Positions 25,708 through 33,846 of a stretch of DNA of 64,000 bases are shown here, one piece after another. The position numbers and the translations under genes are program-made. Location: contig VTTJ01000001.1 of assembly GCA_008364785.1 (NCBI GenBank), positions 310,001 through 374,000 of the forward strand, given 5' to 3'. Below the pieces are notes generated by a model that did no database searches, had not been told where the DNA came from, and was given only the letters and a program-made list of their open reading frames with translations. Source of the stretch: Bacillus sp. BGMRC 2118 (GTDB taxonomy: Bacteria > Bacillota > Bacilli > Bacillales > SA4). Numbering within the stretch: position 1 is the first letter of the stretch; each line of letters opens with the position of its first letter.

Positions 25708-26808
25708 TTAATACCTTACATTCCATTTTGGGCGTTTTGAGTGAGAGAAGAAGCTATTACGTTTCGTACGTGCTTTTATACGATCTTCACAGAAGCGATT
25801 TGCTGCTTCAACAGTTGTGATAGATTCCATATCAGCTTGCTTGTATATATCAAGTAATGAATTGTAGATTGCTTTCGTTTTCCTTAGTACTCTTTCTTTA
25901 TTTGGTTCATAAAGCTCATCTGCCACTTGGATGAGTCCACCTGCATTTACAATATAGTCAGGTGCATATAAGATACCTTTATCTTGTAACATTTGCCCGT
26001 GATGTAACTGAAGCAATTGGTTATTCGCTGAACCAACTACAGCCTTCACATTTAACATTGAAATCGTTTCATCATTGATTATTCCGCCAATAGCACACGG
26101 GACAAAAACATCTGCATTGGTTTGGTAGATTTCTTGACTGCTAACAACCTTAACTAATGTCCCCAGTTGCTTTGACTTAGTCAAAAGGTCATCAATCGCA
26201 TGTTGATGGATATCGGTTACATAAAGATCTGCCCCTTCTTCCATCAAACGTTCAGCTACTTTAAAACCAACTTTACCTAGACCTTGAATGGCGTAGCTTT
26301 TACCATATAAGTCTTCAGTTCCAAAAACAGCCTTATTTGTAGCTTGTAGGCCGTAGATCACCCCTAATGCAGTAGGAGCAGATGAATCACCGCTACCACC
26401 ATATACTTCCTCAACTCCGACAATACAATTTGTTTCCTTTAATGCATGAACAAAATCTTCAGGCTCTGTACCCATATCTGTTCCTGTGTAAAAACGTCCG
26501 TTTAATCCTTCAACAAATTGACCGAAAGCACGGAACAATTCTGGTGATTTATCCTTAAGTGGGTCTCCAATAATAACGGCCTTCCCTCCACCAAAGTCGA
26601 CGTCAGCTGCAGCACATTTGTATGTCATTCCCTTTGATAATCGAAGAACATCTTCAAGTGCGTCATCAACTGTTTTATAAGGTTGCATCCGACATCCACC
26701 TAATGCAGGACCTAACGTTGTATTATGTATCGCAATAATTGCTTTTAATCCACTTTGTTCATCATTACAAAAAACAACTTGCTGGTGTTCATTGATTCGT
26801 TGAAACAT
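25708..26808 (-). CDS. pdh: Phenylalanine dehydrogenase
   Basis: 366-residue NAD-dependent amino acid dehydrogenase that deaminates phenylalanine to phenylpyruvate. Catalytic lysines sit in MTYKCAAAD and [11 protein letters not shown], and Asp in TGTDMG; the Rossmann motif is [15 protein letters not shown]. It is told from leucine dehydrogenase by YTGTDMG (Gly where LeuDH has Ala) and [12 protein letters not shown] (Leu where LeuDH has Val), the two known specificity positions. The C-terminal [14 protein letters not shown] tail also matches Lysinibacillus PheDH. AAAGG seven bases before the ATG at 26806-26808 favours it over the ATG two codons earlier. Confidence 0.9.
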   Translation of the reverse strand: MFQRINEHQQVVFCNDEQSGLKAIIAIHNTTLGPALGGCRMQPYKTVDDALEDVLRLSKGMTYKCAAADVDFGGGKAVIIGDPLKDKSPELFRAFGQFVEGLNGRFYTGTDMGTEPEDFVHALKETNCIVGVEEVYGGSGDSSAPTALGVIYGLQATNKAVFGTEDLYGKSYAIQGLGKVGFKVAERLMEEGADLYVTDIHQHAIDDLLTKSKQLGTLVKVVSSQEIYQTNADVFVPCAIGGIINDETISMLNVKAVVGSANNQLLQLHHGQMLQDKGILYAPDYIVNAGGLIQVADELYEPNKERVLRKTKAIYNSLLDIYKQADMESITTVEAANRFCEDRIKARTKRNSFFSHSKRPKWNVRY

Positions 26809-26847
26809 ATCCATACCTTTTTCATCCCTTTACTCATTAGTTTAGAT

Positions 26848-27231
26848 TTATTTACTTAATTCTCTTATCTTGTCCTTAGGTACAATTACTTGTCTCACTT
26901 CACCTACACCTATTGTCCGGTCACCTTGCATCACCTGTGTTTCTGTAACAATGACAGAACCCTTTAGCTCCGTTACAATAGCTGAAATGGTTAAAACAGC
27001 TCCCTCTGGAGAAGGAGATACATGCTTTACGGTTACTGCTCCACCCATTCCTTCCTCATTTTCTTCTAAATACGGAAGAATTATTAAACGTGACACCCAT
27101 TCCATGTGATACACCATTGTTACAGTTGAATACACCGGGTGAACAACGTCACCACCAAATTGAGCAAACATATCAGGTGTGACAACTATTTCCATCAATT
27201 CTTTTGATCCCACTCTTAAGCCTTGTTTCAT
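26848..27231 (-). CDS. FlK-like hot-dog thioesterase
   Basis: 127 residues, single hot-dog domain like fluoroacetyl-CoA thioesterase FlK. Landmarks are VHPVYSTVTMVYHMEWVSR, LPYLEENEEGMGGAVTVKHVSPSPEGA and a final VEGEVRQ-like strand. Family members hydrolyse short or unusual acyl-CoAs. AAGGGG precedes the ATG. It is the first gene after the importer terminator, 39 bases upstream of phenylalanine dehydrogenase. Releasing stalled phenylacetyl-CoA or ring-opened intermediates, as PaaI does, is a reasonable inference. Confidence 0.82.
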   Translation of the reverse strand: MKQGLRVGSKELMEIVVTPDMFAQFGGDVVHPVYSTVTMVYHMEWVSRLIILPYLEENEEGMGGAVTVKHVSPSPEGAVLTISAIVTELKGSVIVTETQVMQGDRTIGVGEVRQVIVPKDKIRELSK

Positions 27232-27265
27232 TCGCTAAAAACCCCTTTGTAATGGCCAAAAAAAG

Positions 27266-27304
27266 AAGAGTAAATAGACGAATGGCTTCTCCCTACTTAC
27301 TCTT
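27266..27304 (-). terminator. Terminator after the ABC importer operon
   Basis: AAGAGTAA-A-TAG pairs with CTA-C-TTACTCTT; leftward it is followed by CTTTTTTT. It separates the importer from the thioesterase/dehydrogenase genes. Confidence 0.8.
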
Positions 27305-27316
27305 TATTTTTTTGTT

Positions 27317-28111
27317 CTACGACAATAGTGCACGATCACTCGCCATTGTCGTTCCACGAATTTGCTGGAATTCTTGTAGCAATTGTGGAACCGTTAAGTT
27401 TTTCTTATTCGCCTCATTTACTTGTAAAATGATTTGTCCTTTGTCCATCATGATTAACCGATTTCCTAGATCAATTGCTTGTTGCATGTTATGAGTGACC
27501 ATCATTGTCGTTAATCCATACTTCTCGACAATTTCTTTTGTCAGATTTGTGATTAACTCTGCTCGTGATGGATCAAGTGCAGCAGTATGTTCATCTAACA
27601 AAAGGATAGAGGGCTCTGTAAAAGTGGCCATTAGAAGTGATAAAGCTTGTCGTTCTCCTCCCGAAAGAAGACCGACCTTTGCACTGAGACGATTTTCAAG
27701 TCCCAGATGAAGGCTTTCAAGTACTTCTTTAAAGTAGTCTTTACGCTTCTTTGTCACACCAGGCTTAAGCGTTCTTTTTTTATTTCGTGAATAAGCCATG
27801 GCTAAGTTTTCTTCAATTGTCATACTCGGAGCTGTACCTGCCATCGGGTCTTGAAATACACGTCCGATATATTTCGCCCGCTTATTTTCTGATAATACAG
27901 TAACAGTTTTATTATCAATCATTACGTTCCCCGTATCTGGAGTTAAAACACCAGATACAATGTTCATTAACGTTGATTTACCCGCACCATTACTTCCAAT
28001 AATTGTAACGAAATCACCCTTATTCAGTGTAAGATTGATTTGGTCTAAAGCGATTTTTTCATCAGGGGTACCCTCATTGAAAATTTTGTTAATATTATTT
28101 AGCTGGAGCAT
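27317..28111 (-). CDS. ABC importer ATP-binding protein (TrpZ-like)
   Basis: 264 residues, ABC ATPase. Walker A GSNGAGKSTL, Q-loop IGRVFQDPMAGTAPS, signature LLSGGERQALSLL, Walker B SILLLDEHTAALD and switch His in MVTHNM are all intact. It should energise the permease and binding protein encoded upstream. AGGGGGA before the ATG at 28109-28111 decides the start, giving a 17-base overlap with the permease gene. Importers of this type (TrpXYZ) carry tryptophan or related amino acids. Confidence 0.9.
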   Translation of the reverse strand: MLQLNNINKIFNEGTPDEKIALDQINLTLNKGDFVTIIGSNGAGKSTLMNIVSGVLTPDTGNVMIDNKTVTVLSENKRAKYIGRVFQDPMAGTAPSMTIEENLAMAYSRNKKRTLKPGVTKKRKDYFKEVLESLHLGLENRLSAKVGLLSGGERQALSLLMATFTEPSILLLDEHTAALDPSRAELITNLTKEIVEKYGLTTMMVTHNMQQAIDLGNRLIMMDKGQIILQVNEANKKNLTVPQLLQEFQQIRGTTMASDRALLS

Positions 28112-29063
28112 TTTGTTCCCCCTCTCCATTCACAACAACATTCATCGCTTCTAGCTCTCTTATTTTTTGTTGCTTTCTCTTCCTATCTCTCATTGAGTCA
28201 ATAATTTTTGGCATGACTAAAGCTAAAATAACAATAGTAGCAGTAATGAGCTTCATATCACCCGTCTCAAGAAATTCCACTCGAAGGGCCATTGAAATGA
28301 CAATGCGATAAATAATTGCCCCACCGATTACTGCAAAGGTTGTACGGACAATGGTTTTAGTTCCGAAAATGGCTTCACCGATAATGACAGATGCAAGACC
28401 GATGATAATCATACCAATTCCCATCCCAACATCAGCAAATCCACCGAGTTGAGCTATTAAAGAACCGGAGAAAGCAACAAGGGCATTTGATAATCCTAGT
28501 CCTAGAATAACAAGTGTGTTTGTATTTGCAGCAAAGCTACGAATCATTCGTTGATTATCACCTGTCGCTCTTACGGCTAATCCTATTTCAGTTTTTAAGA
28601 ATATGTCCACTAGAAACTTGATCATAAACGTAATAATCGTCATGAAGATTAAAATACCCCATGAACTCGGAATTCCAATAGTAGCAAAGAACTCTTCAAC
28701 ACTAGTAAAAAGAGTATCAGTATTTAATAATGATACGTTTGATCGACCCATTATCCGTAGATTAATGGAATAGAGAGCAATCATCATGAGAATTCCTGAT
28801 AATAATGCATTTATTTTTCCGATTGTATGTAATAAACCTGTGAGACAGCCTGCAATGAAGCCAACAAAGATGGCAGCAACTGATGCTAGAGCGGGATTTA
28901 CCCCCGCTACTAGTAATGTTGCTGCAACCGCTGCTCCTGTAACAAAGCTGCCATCAACTGTTAAGTCCGGAAAATCTAATACTCTAAAAGATAAGTAAAC
29001 GCCTAACGCCATAATTGCGTAGATAATTCCGGACTCAAACGATCCGAATAAGGCAGTGAGCAA
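28095..29063 (-). CDS. ABC importer permease (TrpY-like)
   Basis: 322 residues with eight or more membrane spans, BPD_transp_2 fold. Recognisable stretches are FGSFESGIIYAIMALGVYLSFRVLDFPDLTVDG and, in the second half, GLAVRATGDNQRMIRSFA with LSNALVAFSGSL, the coupling-helix region. The charged C-terminal tail (RDRKRKQQKIRELEA) faces the cytoplasm. It lies between the binding protein gene (26 bases) and the ATPase gene (overlap). Probably one half of a homodimeric channel for aromatic amino acids. Confidence 0.9.
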   Translation of the reverse strand: MLTALFGSFESGIIYAIMALGVYLSFRVLDFPDLTVDGSFVTGAAVAATLLVAGVNPALASVAAIFVGFIAGCLTGLLHTIGKINALLSGILMMIALYSINLRIMGRSNVSLLNTDTLFTSVEEFFATIGIPSSWGILIFMTIITFMIKFLVDIFLKTEIGLAVRATGDNQRMIRSFAANTNTLVILGLGLSNALVAFSGSLIAQLGGFADVGMGIGMIIIGLASVIIGEAIFGTKTIVRTTFAVIGGAIIYRIVISMALRVEFLETGDMKLITATIVILALVMPKIIDSMRDRKRKQQKIRELEAMNVVVNGEGEQNAPAK

Positions 29064-29089
29064 AGGTAACCATCCTCTCTATGTTTGTT

Positions 29090-30073
29090 TTATTCTCCTT
29101 CGTATATCTCACCAAGATCCTTCCAGTTTTCCTTGATTTCAACACCTTGTTCCTTGGCAGCGATTTTGTTGATTACAAGTGAAAAACTTTTCGGTACAGC
29201 TACTGGAATTTCAGAAGGTTTTTTATTACCTTTTAGAATTTCCACAGCCATTAATCCCGTTTCATATCCAAGGTCAAAATAACTAAAGCCACTAGCAGCT
29301 AGTGAACCTTTCTTCATAGAATCCAGTTCACCAGCAAATAGAGGGATATCTTTACTATTTGCAACAGAGATAACTGTATCTAATGCCGAAACGACTGTAT
29401 TATCTGTCGGAACATAGATAGCATCTACACGTCCAATTAATGATTCAGCAGCTTGCTTTACCTCGGCAGAAGTGGATACAGATACTTCCACAATCTCTGC
29501 ACCGTTTGATTTAGCAACCTTCTTAATTTCTTCTACTTGTACTTGAGAATTTTGTTCGCCTGAGTTATAAATAACTCCTAGTTTCTTTGAACCTACTTCA
29601 TTGATTGCAAATTCTAATGTTTTGGAAAGAGCTTCTGGGTGGGTGTCTGTTGTACCGGTAATGTTCGAACCTGGCTCATCAAAAGATTTAACCAATTCTG
29701 CTCCTACTGGGTCCGTAACTGAGGTGAATACAATTGGAATGTCTTTAGTAGCATTTAAGGCACTTTGAGCACTTGCTGTAGAATTGGCAAAGATTAAATC
29801 AACCTTGTCACCAACGAAGTTTTGTGCGATTGTTTGACTATTACTCATTTCACCTTGAGCAATTTGAACGTCGTATTTAATGTTTTCACCTTCTATGTAT
29901 CCATTTTCTTCTAACGCCTTTTTAAAGCCATCGAACGCAGCATCTAAGGAAACATGCTCTACAATTTGAGTTACTCCAATTACTACTTCTTTGTCCGAGG
30001 ATGAGCTACTACTGCATCCACCAAGGACTAATAGAAAAGATAAAAAAAGTGCTGATACATACCGTTTTCCCAT
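29090..30073 (-). CDS. ABC substrate-binding lipoprotein (TrpX-like, PF04392 type)
   Basis: 327 residues. A signal peptide ends in the lipobox LGGC (Cys about residue 19) and a serine linker, so it is tethered outside the membrane. The body matches the ABC_sub_bind family: VTQIVEHVSLDAAFDGFKKAL, FANSTASAQSALNATKDIPIVF, TSVTDPVGAELV, NITGTTDTHP and YVPTDNTVVSAL. The best-studied members (TrpX) bind tryptophan. First gene of a three-gene operon next to phenylalanine and tyrosine catabolism, so aromatic amino acids are the expected ligands. AAGGGGG precedes the ATG. Confidence 0.9.
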   Translation of the reverse strand: MGKRYVSALFLSFLLVLGGCSSSSSSDKEVVIGVTQIVEHVSLDAAFDGFKKALEENGYIEGENIKYDVQIAQGEMSNSQTIAQNFVGDKVDLIFANSTASAQSALNATKDIPIVFTSVTDPVGAELVKSFDEPGSNITGTTDTHPEALSKTLEFAINEVGSKKLGVIYNSGEQNSQVQVEEIKKVAKSNGAEIVEVSVSTSAEVKQAAESLIGRVDAIYVPTDNTVVSALDTVISVANSKDIPLFAGELDSMKKGSLAASGFSYFDLGYETGLMAVEILKGNKKPSEIPVAVPKSFSLVINKIAAKEQGVEIKENWKDLGEIYEGE

Positions 30074-30124
30074 ACAGATCCCCCTTGTTTTTTGTTTTGC
30101 CAGTTTTTAAACTAGCATTAGCAA

Positions 30125-30210
30125 ACTATGCATGTGATTTATTTTTGCATAGTGTCACTACTAACATATGAGTAATACTAGCTTTTTAGAAACATGCCAA
30201 AGCTAGTATT
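30125..30210 (-). promoter_or_regulatory. Two consecutive hairpins in the importer operon leader
   Basis: In the leader of the binding-protein message, a perfect 12-bp stem AAATACTAGCTT-type pair (arms 30174-30185 and 30199-30210) is followed by a perfect 8-bp stem ACTATGCA/TGCATAGT (30125-30153). Neither is followed by a T-run, so they are not simple terminators. I see no T-box GGTACC motif. The remainder of the 380-base gap holds the promoter, operator, cre box and an AT-rich stretch. Confidence 0.5.
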
Positions 30211-30232
30211 TACTACAAAATTTGTTTGTAAC

Positions 30233-30246
30233 TGCAAACGCTTTCA
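30233..30246 (-). promoter_or_regulatory. cre-like box in the importer leader
   Basis: Minus strand TGAAAGCGTTTGCA fits the relaxed CcpA consensus WTGNAANCGNWNNCW. It lies just downstream of the -10, a position suited to repression by CcpA when preferred sugars are present. Confidence 0.5.
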
Positions 30247-30256
30247 ATATAATATA

Positions 30257-30284
30257 ATGATATTTTTACATAACGTTATTACAA
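30257..30284 (-). promoter_or_regulatory. Importer operon promoter
   Basis: Reading leftward TTGTAA (30279-30284), a 16-base spacer and TATCAT (30257-30262). The palindrome ATAACGTTAT lies in the spacer, next to the -35. Confidence 0.5.
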
Positions 30285-30293
30285 CGTTATATT
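30270..30293. promoter_or_regulatory. Putative PaaX operator of the importer operon
   Basis: ATAACGTTAT at 30270-30279 is followed by a second AACGTTAT at 30283-30290. The same ten-base palindrome occurs inside the paaA promoter. Assignment to PaaX is inferred from location. Confidence 0.5.
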
Positions 30294-30447
30294 ATCACTG
30301 AGAGGACTTAATTGTCAATAATTTTCAAAAAATTTAGTAAAATAGCATTGTATAAATCTCCCAGATACAAAATTCCTCATTACAATTGATTTACATTAAG
30401 ATTCAAACTTGATAATTGTTATACTAGGATATTGTACCAATAAAAAA

Positions 30448-30465
30448 ACTCCGATTATTCGGAGT
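30448..30465 (-). terminator. Terminator overlapping the stop of the nitronate monooxygenase-like gene
   Basis: ACTCCGA pairs with TCGGAGT around TTAT, followed leftward by TTTTTTTA. The stop codon sits in the stem-loop. Confidence 0.85.
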
Positions 30466-31420
30466 CTAGGTGTGTATTTATTAATAAATAAACTTGTTTA
30501 AGTTGCTCTTTGGCTTCAACAACCATATTTTTTATAAGCTCTTCAACAGTAGGTATATCATCAATGAGACCTGCAATTTGCCCTCCATTTATAAACCCAT
30601 CAGTCAACTTTCCTTCTATTGCACCTACTATATGATAGTGTTCCGACGTTTTTTCTTTAAAAGCTTCGTTTGTCCCAGTCTTCTCAATTTCTAGTAAGCT
30701 ATGAGCATAAGGTGTATCAAGAAGTCTACGAATTTTACCAAACTTTCTACCGACAATCATTGTATTTCTATCATTTGCTTTCACAATTGCGTCCTTATAA
30801 TTCGGATGGAAGGGCGCTTCCTTTGTTGCAATAAATCGTGTACCCATTTGAACTCCACTTGCTCCAAGTGATAACATGGCAGCTAGACCTTTTCCGTCAC
30901 CAATCCCACCGGCTGCTACTACAGGTATTTTTACTGCTTTTACTATTTGAGGAATTAACGTTAACGTTGTTGTCTCAAGTGCTGAATTGATACCAGCCGC
31001 TTCATAGCCCTCTGCTACGACAATGTCTACACCTAATTTTTCGACCTTAACCGCTTGTTTTACAGAAGCAACAACACACATAACCTTACTACCACTTTCC
31101 TTTAATAATGGTATGAACGGTGCTGGATTGCCTGCAGATAACGAAATTACCGGTACATTATACTGAATAACTAAATTCATTATTTCATTCACGTAAGGAT
31201 TTACAGATAAAGGAATATTTACACAAAAGGATTGAGTAGTCTTTTCTTTTGTTTCGATAATCATTTTTTCAATCTCATGAGGTGTAAGGGTGCCGACTCC
31301 AATTGTACCCAGTCCTCCTGCATTAGAAATGGATGATGCAAGGGTAGCATTACTGATATTCCCCATACCGCCTTGGATAATTGGGTATTTAATATTTAAT
31401 ATTTCGACTAACGTATTCAT
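30455..31420 (-). CDS. Nitronate monooxygenase / FabK-like flavoprotein
   Basis: 321 residues, FMN TIM barrel of the 2-nitropropane dioxygenase family. The start IKYPIIQGGMGNISNATLASSISNAGGLGTIG is typical, followed by FCVNIPLS, VVAEGYEAAGIN, PVVAAGGIGDGKGLAAMLSLGASGVQMGTRFIAT (phosphate-binding end) and KFGKIRRLL. Members oxidise alkyl nitronates or act as enoyl-ACP reductase; sequence alone does not choose. GGGGAGGG before the ATG. Divergent from paaY by 71 bases. Confidence 0.82.
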   Translation of the reverse strand: MNTLVEILNIKYPIIQGGMGNISNATLASSISNAGGLGTIGVGTLTPHEIEKMIIETKEKTTQSFCVNIPLSVNPYVNEIMNLVIQYNVPVISLSAGNPAPFIPLLKESGSKVMCVVASVKQAVKVEKLGVDIVVAEGYEAAGINSALETTTLTLIPQIVKAVKIPVVAAGGIGDGKGLAAMLSLGASGVQMGTRFIATKEAPFHPNYKDAIVKANDRNTMIVGRKFGKIRRLLDTPYAHSLLEIEKTGTNEAFKEKTSEHYHIVGAIEGKLTDGFINGGQIAGLIDDIPTVEELIKNMVVEAKEQLKQVYLLINTHLDSE

Positions 31421-31491
31421 AAAATTTCCCTCCCCGTATTAATAATGTTATACTAGTTGAAAAATTATGACAATATATGAGGAGGAAAAAT

Positions 31492-32004
31492 ATGAAATAT
31501 AGATTTTTAGATAAAGAACCTAAGATAGATGAAAGTGTTTTTATCGCACCAGGAGCAAGAGTAATTGGTGATGTTGTGATAGGTAAAGAATCTTCTGTTT
31601 GGTTTAATGCTGTGCTCAGAGGAGATGAAGACCAAATAAGAATTGGAGAAAGAACAAGTATACAGGATAATGTAACCTGTCATTTATATGAAGGCTCACC
31701 ACTTGTCATTGAGGATGAAGTAACGATCGGCCATAATGCCATACTACACGGTTGTCATATTAAGAAAAGATCAATTATTGGCATGGGTTCTACCATTCTT
31801 GACGGTGCCGAAATTGGAGAAGAGTGTATCGTGGGTGCCAATACACTTGTACCTCCAGGAAAGAAGATTCCAGCTCGCTCACTCGTTATTGGATCTCCGT
31901 GTAAGGTTATACGTGAGTTGTCAGAGAAGGACTTTGCTTTAATTCAACTTTCCATTGATACATATGTTGAAAAAGGAAAGCTATATAAAGATTCTTTAGC
32001 ATAA
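31492..32004 (+). CDS. paaY: Gamma-carbonic-anhydrase-fold hexapeptide protein (PaaY/YtoA-like)
   Basis: 170 residues, left-handed beta helix of hexapeptide repeats (VIGDVVIGKESSVWFNAVLRGDEDQIRIGERTSIQDN), with the three metal His positions seen in VTCHLYEG and IGHNAILHGC. PaaY acts as a thioesterase and accessory protein in phenylacetate catabolism, and YtoA is its Bacillus relative. AGGAGG six bases before the ATG at 31492 decides the start. The paaX gene lies convergently, 38 bases away, which is why I prefer the Paa name; general carbonic-anhydrase-like roles remain possible. Confidence 0.8.
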   Translation: MKYRFLDKEPKIDESVFIAPGARVIGDVVIGKESSVWFNAVLRGDEDQIRIGERTSIQDNVTCHLYEGSPLVIEDEVTIGHNAILHGCHIKKRSIIGMGSTILDGAEIGEECIVGANTLVPPGKKIPARSLVIGSPCKVIRELSEKDFALIQLSIDTYVEKGKLYKDSLA

Positions 32005-32006
32005 AT

Positions 32007-32041
32007 AAAATCCCCACCTTCATGGAAGTGTGGGGATTTTA
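32007..32041. terminator. Bidirectional terminator between paaY and paaX
   Basis: AAAATCCCCAC pairs with GTGGGGATTTT, with an inner CTTC/GAAG. T-runs lie on both sides of the convergent pair. Confidence 0.9.
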
Positions 32042-32042
32042 T

Positions 32043-32918
32043 TTAGTCAATCATCAATGGGTGATTCAACACATCATATTTTTTATTTTTATGAAGAATC
32101 TCATTTCCTTCACTAAATACTTCCTCAAAAAAGATAGAAGCAGGTTCAGCCAATTCTTTATAATACTCACTAAAAAGTGAAGCAGCATGACTACCAAGCC
32201 ATTTAGGTGGTAATAGTTCCTCAGGTAAACCTGGATCTACGAATAGAAACTTTCTATACTCATGTACAAGCTTGGTACGCTCTACAAAGCATTCAGCGGG
32301 TGTCATTTCACCTTTATATATTTTATTTTTATCAATAATATACTTTTGACTATACTCTGAGATAAACTCCTGATATTTTTCATTTATATCTTGAAGATCC
32401 CATGACTTTTCAACTAAACGTTTGTTCTCGTGAGGACCTTTATAATCTGCCTCAAAGAAATCAACATACTCGGCAATCTCATATTTATTAATTAAATCAT
32501 TCACTTGTTTTTCTAGGTTATTAGGTGATACCCAACAGCTATTTGAAAATGTTCCAAATCCACTCCAAACAAGTTCTTTACGAAGTTCATCACGAATATT
32601 TCGAATTTCTTCTGGGATTGTGTACATTAATATACGCCACTTTCCATCCCATTTTTCTGGTTTCAGTTTAAAAATACGATCTGCCGCTTCTTCCATACGA
32701 ACAGAACCTCTGTCTGATAAGTAATAATAGCTTTTATTACCTTGCTTTTCAGACTCCACCCATCCTTGTTTCAGCATTCTTGAAATGGCTGCACGTACAG
32801 CTTGGTCATTATGTCCGAATTCATTTAGAAGACGAATTAAACTTCCAATCCATACTTTATTTCCGTAATGGCGAATATAGTCTCCATATAAAGTGAAAAT
32901 CATTGATCTTGTGTTCAT
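32043..32918 (-). CDS. paaX: PaaX family transcriptional repressor
   Basis: 291 residues. An N-terminal winged helix (SMIFTLYGDYIRHYGNKVWIGSLIRLLNEFGHNDQAVRAAISRML) is followed by the PaaX central domain (KWRILMYTIPEEIRNIRDELRKEL, FGTFSNSCWVSP) and the C-terminal PaaX domain (FVDPGLPEELLPPKWLG). PaaX represses phenylacetate genes and is released by phenylacetyl-CoA. AAGGA precedes the ATG at 32916-32918. Upstream, ATAATGCGTTATATTG shares CGTTATAT with the sites at the paaA and importer promoters, suggesting autoregulation. Confidence 0.93.
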   Translation of the reverse strand: MNTRSMIFTLYGDYIRHYGNKVWIGSLIRLLNEFGHNDQAVRAAISRMLKQGWVESEKQGNKSYYYLSDRGSVRMEEAADRIFKLKPEKWDGKWRILMYTIPEEIRNIRDELRKELVWSGFGTFSNSCWVSPNNLEKQVNDLINKYEIAEYVDFFEADYKGPHENKRLVEKSWDLQDINEKYQEFISEYSQKYIIDKNKIYKGEMTPAECFVERTKLVHEYRKFLFVDPGLPEELLPPKWLGSHAASLFSEYYKELAEPASIFFEEVFSEGNEILHKNKKYDVLNHPLMID

Positions 32919-33059
32919 TATGCTGTCATCCTTCGCTACTTTCAATATAACGCATTATTCTCGTAAGGCGTATGTATCATCATATACATTTTTCAAACCT
33001 TACAATATCACACAATTCAGATTTTAACAAGTTAAAGTACTACAGAAATTTTGATAGAC

Positions 33060-33833
33060 TTATTCTCCTAGAAAGATTGGTACCTTTTTTTCATTAAACG
33101 CTTTTAATGCAATGGTTCTATCCTTTGTTGGAATTGTCATTTCATATGACTTTGATTCAATAACCAGTCCTGTTTGCAAATCTGTATTTAATCCAAGATT
33201 AATAGCAGCTTTCGCTTGTTGCAGTGCAATAGGAGCGTTTGACATCATTTCTTCCGCCAACTGTAAGCACTTATCTAATAGCTGTTCTTTACTAACAACA
33301 TAGCTTAGAATTCCGTCTTTTAATGCTTGCTCAGCTGTTATTTTTCTAGCGGTAAAAATAAGCTCCTTTGCTTTTGTCTCGCCAATTAGACGAGGCAGAC
33401 GTTGCGTTCCACCAGCGCCAGGAATAATTCCCCAGCTTACTTCTGTAAGACCCATTTTCGCATGACTCACTGCAATTCTAAAGTCACATGCAATCATCAA
33501 CTCAAAGCCACCACCAAACGCATATCCGTTAACGGCTGCGATTGTTGGCTGTGGGAGACTCGCAACTGCATCAAATACTTCTCGTATCTTTTTTACGTTT
33601 CTTTTCACTTCTGCTGTTGAAAGGTGTTGTCGCTCCTTTAAATCAGCCCCTGCACTAAATGCCTTCTCACCTGCACCAGTAAATATGACAACTCGAATAT
33701 CTTGATTTGTAGATATATTCTCAACAAGTAGTCCTAACTCTTGCAACGTATCAAAATTAAAACAATTTAATGCCTCAGGGCGATTCAACGTTACAATGGC
33801 TATATGACCCATTCGTTCTAATTTTACGTTCAT
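33060..33833 (-). CDS. Enoyl-CoA hydratase/isomerase (third crotonase of the paa cluster)
   Basis: 257-residue crotonase. Oxyanion-hole segments FSAGADLKERQ and YAFGGGFELMIACDF and the catalytic region MGLTEVSWGIIPGAGGTQRLPR with both hydratase glutamates are present, so a true hydratase is expected. AAGGA precedes the ATG at 33831-33833. It follows paaJ by 13 bases. It could hydrate the 2,3-dehydroadipyl-CoA intermediate or serve another step; with paaF and paaG there are three crotonases here. Confidence 0.88.
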   Translation of the reverse strand: MNVKLERMGHIAIVTLNRPEALNCFNFDTLQELGLLVENISTNQDIRVVIFTGAGEKAFSAGADLKERQHLSTAEVKRNVKKIREVFDAVASLPQPTIAAVNGYAFGGGFELMIACDFRIAVSHAKMGLTEVSWGIIPGAGGTQRLPRLIGETKAKELIFTARKITAEQALKDGILSYVVSKEQLLDKCLQLAEEMMSNAPIALQQAKAAINLGLNTDLQTGLVIESKSYEMTIPTKDRTIALKAFNEKKVPIFLGE

Positions 33834-33846
33834 GTGATCAGTCCTT

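Noticed and set aside
25708..26808. Leucine dehydrogenase assignment
   Set aside because: Gly and Leu at the two specificity positions, and the C-terminal tail, match phenylalanine dehydrogenase instead.
30075..30300. T-box riboswitch before the TrpXYZ-like importer
   Set aside because: No GGTACC-type antiterminator core or terminator is found in the leader.
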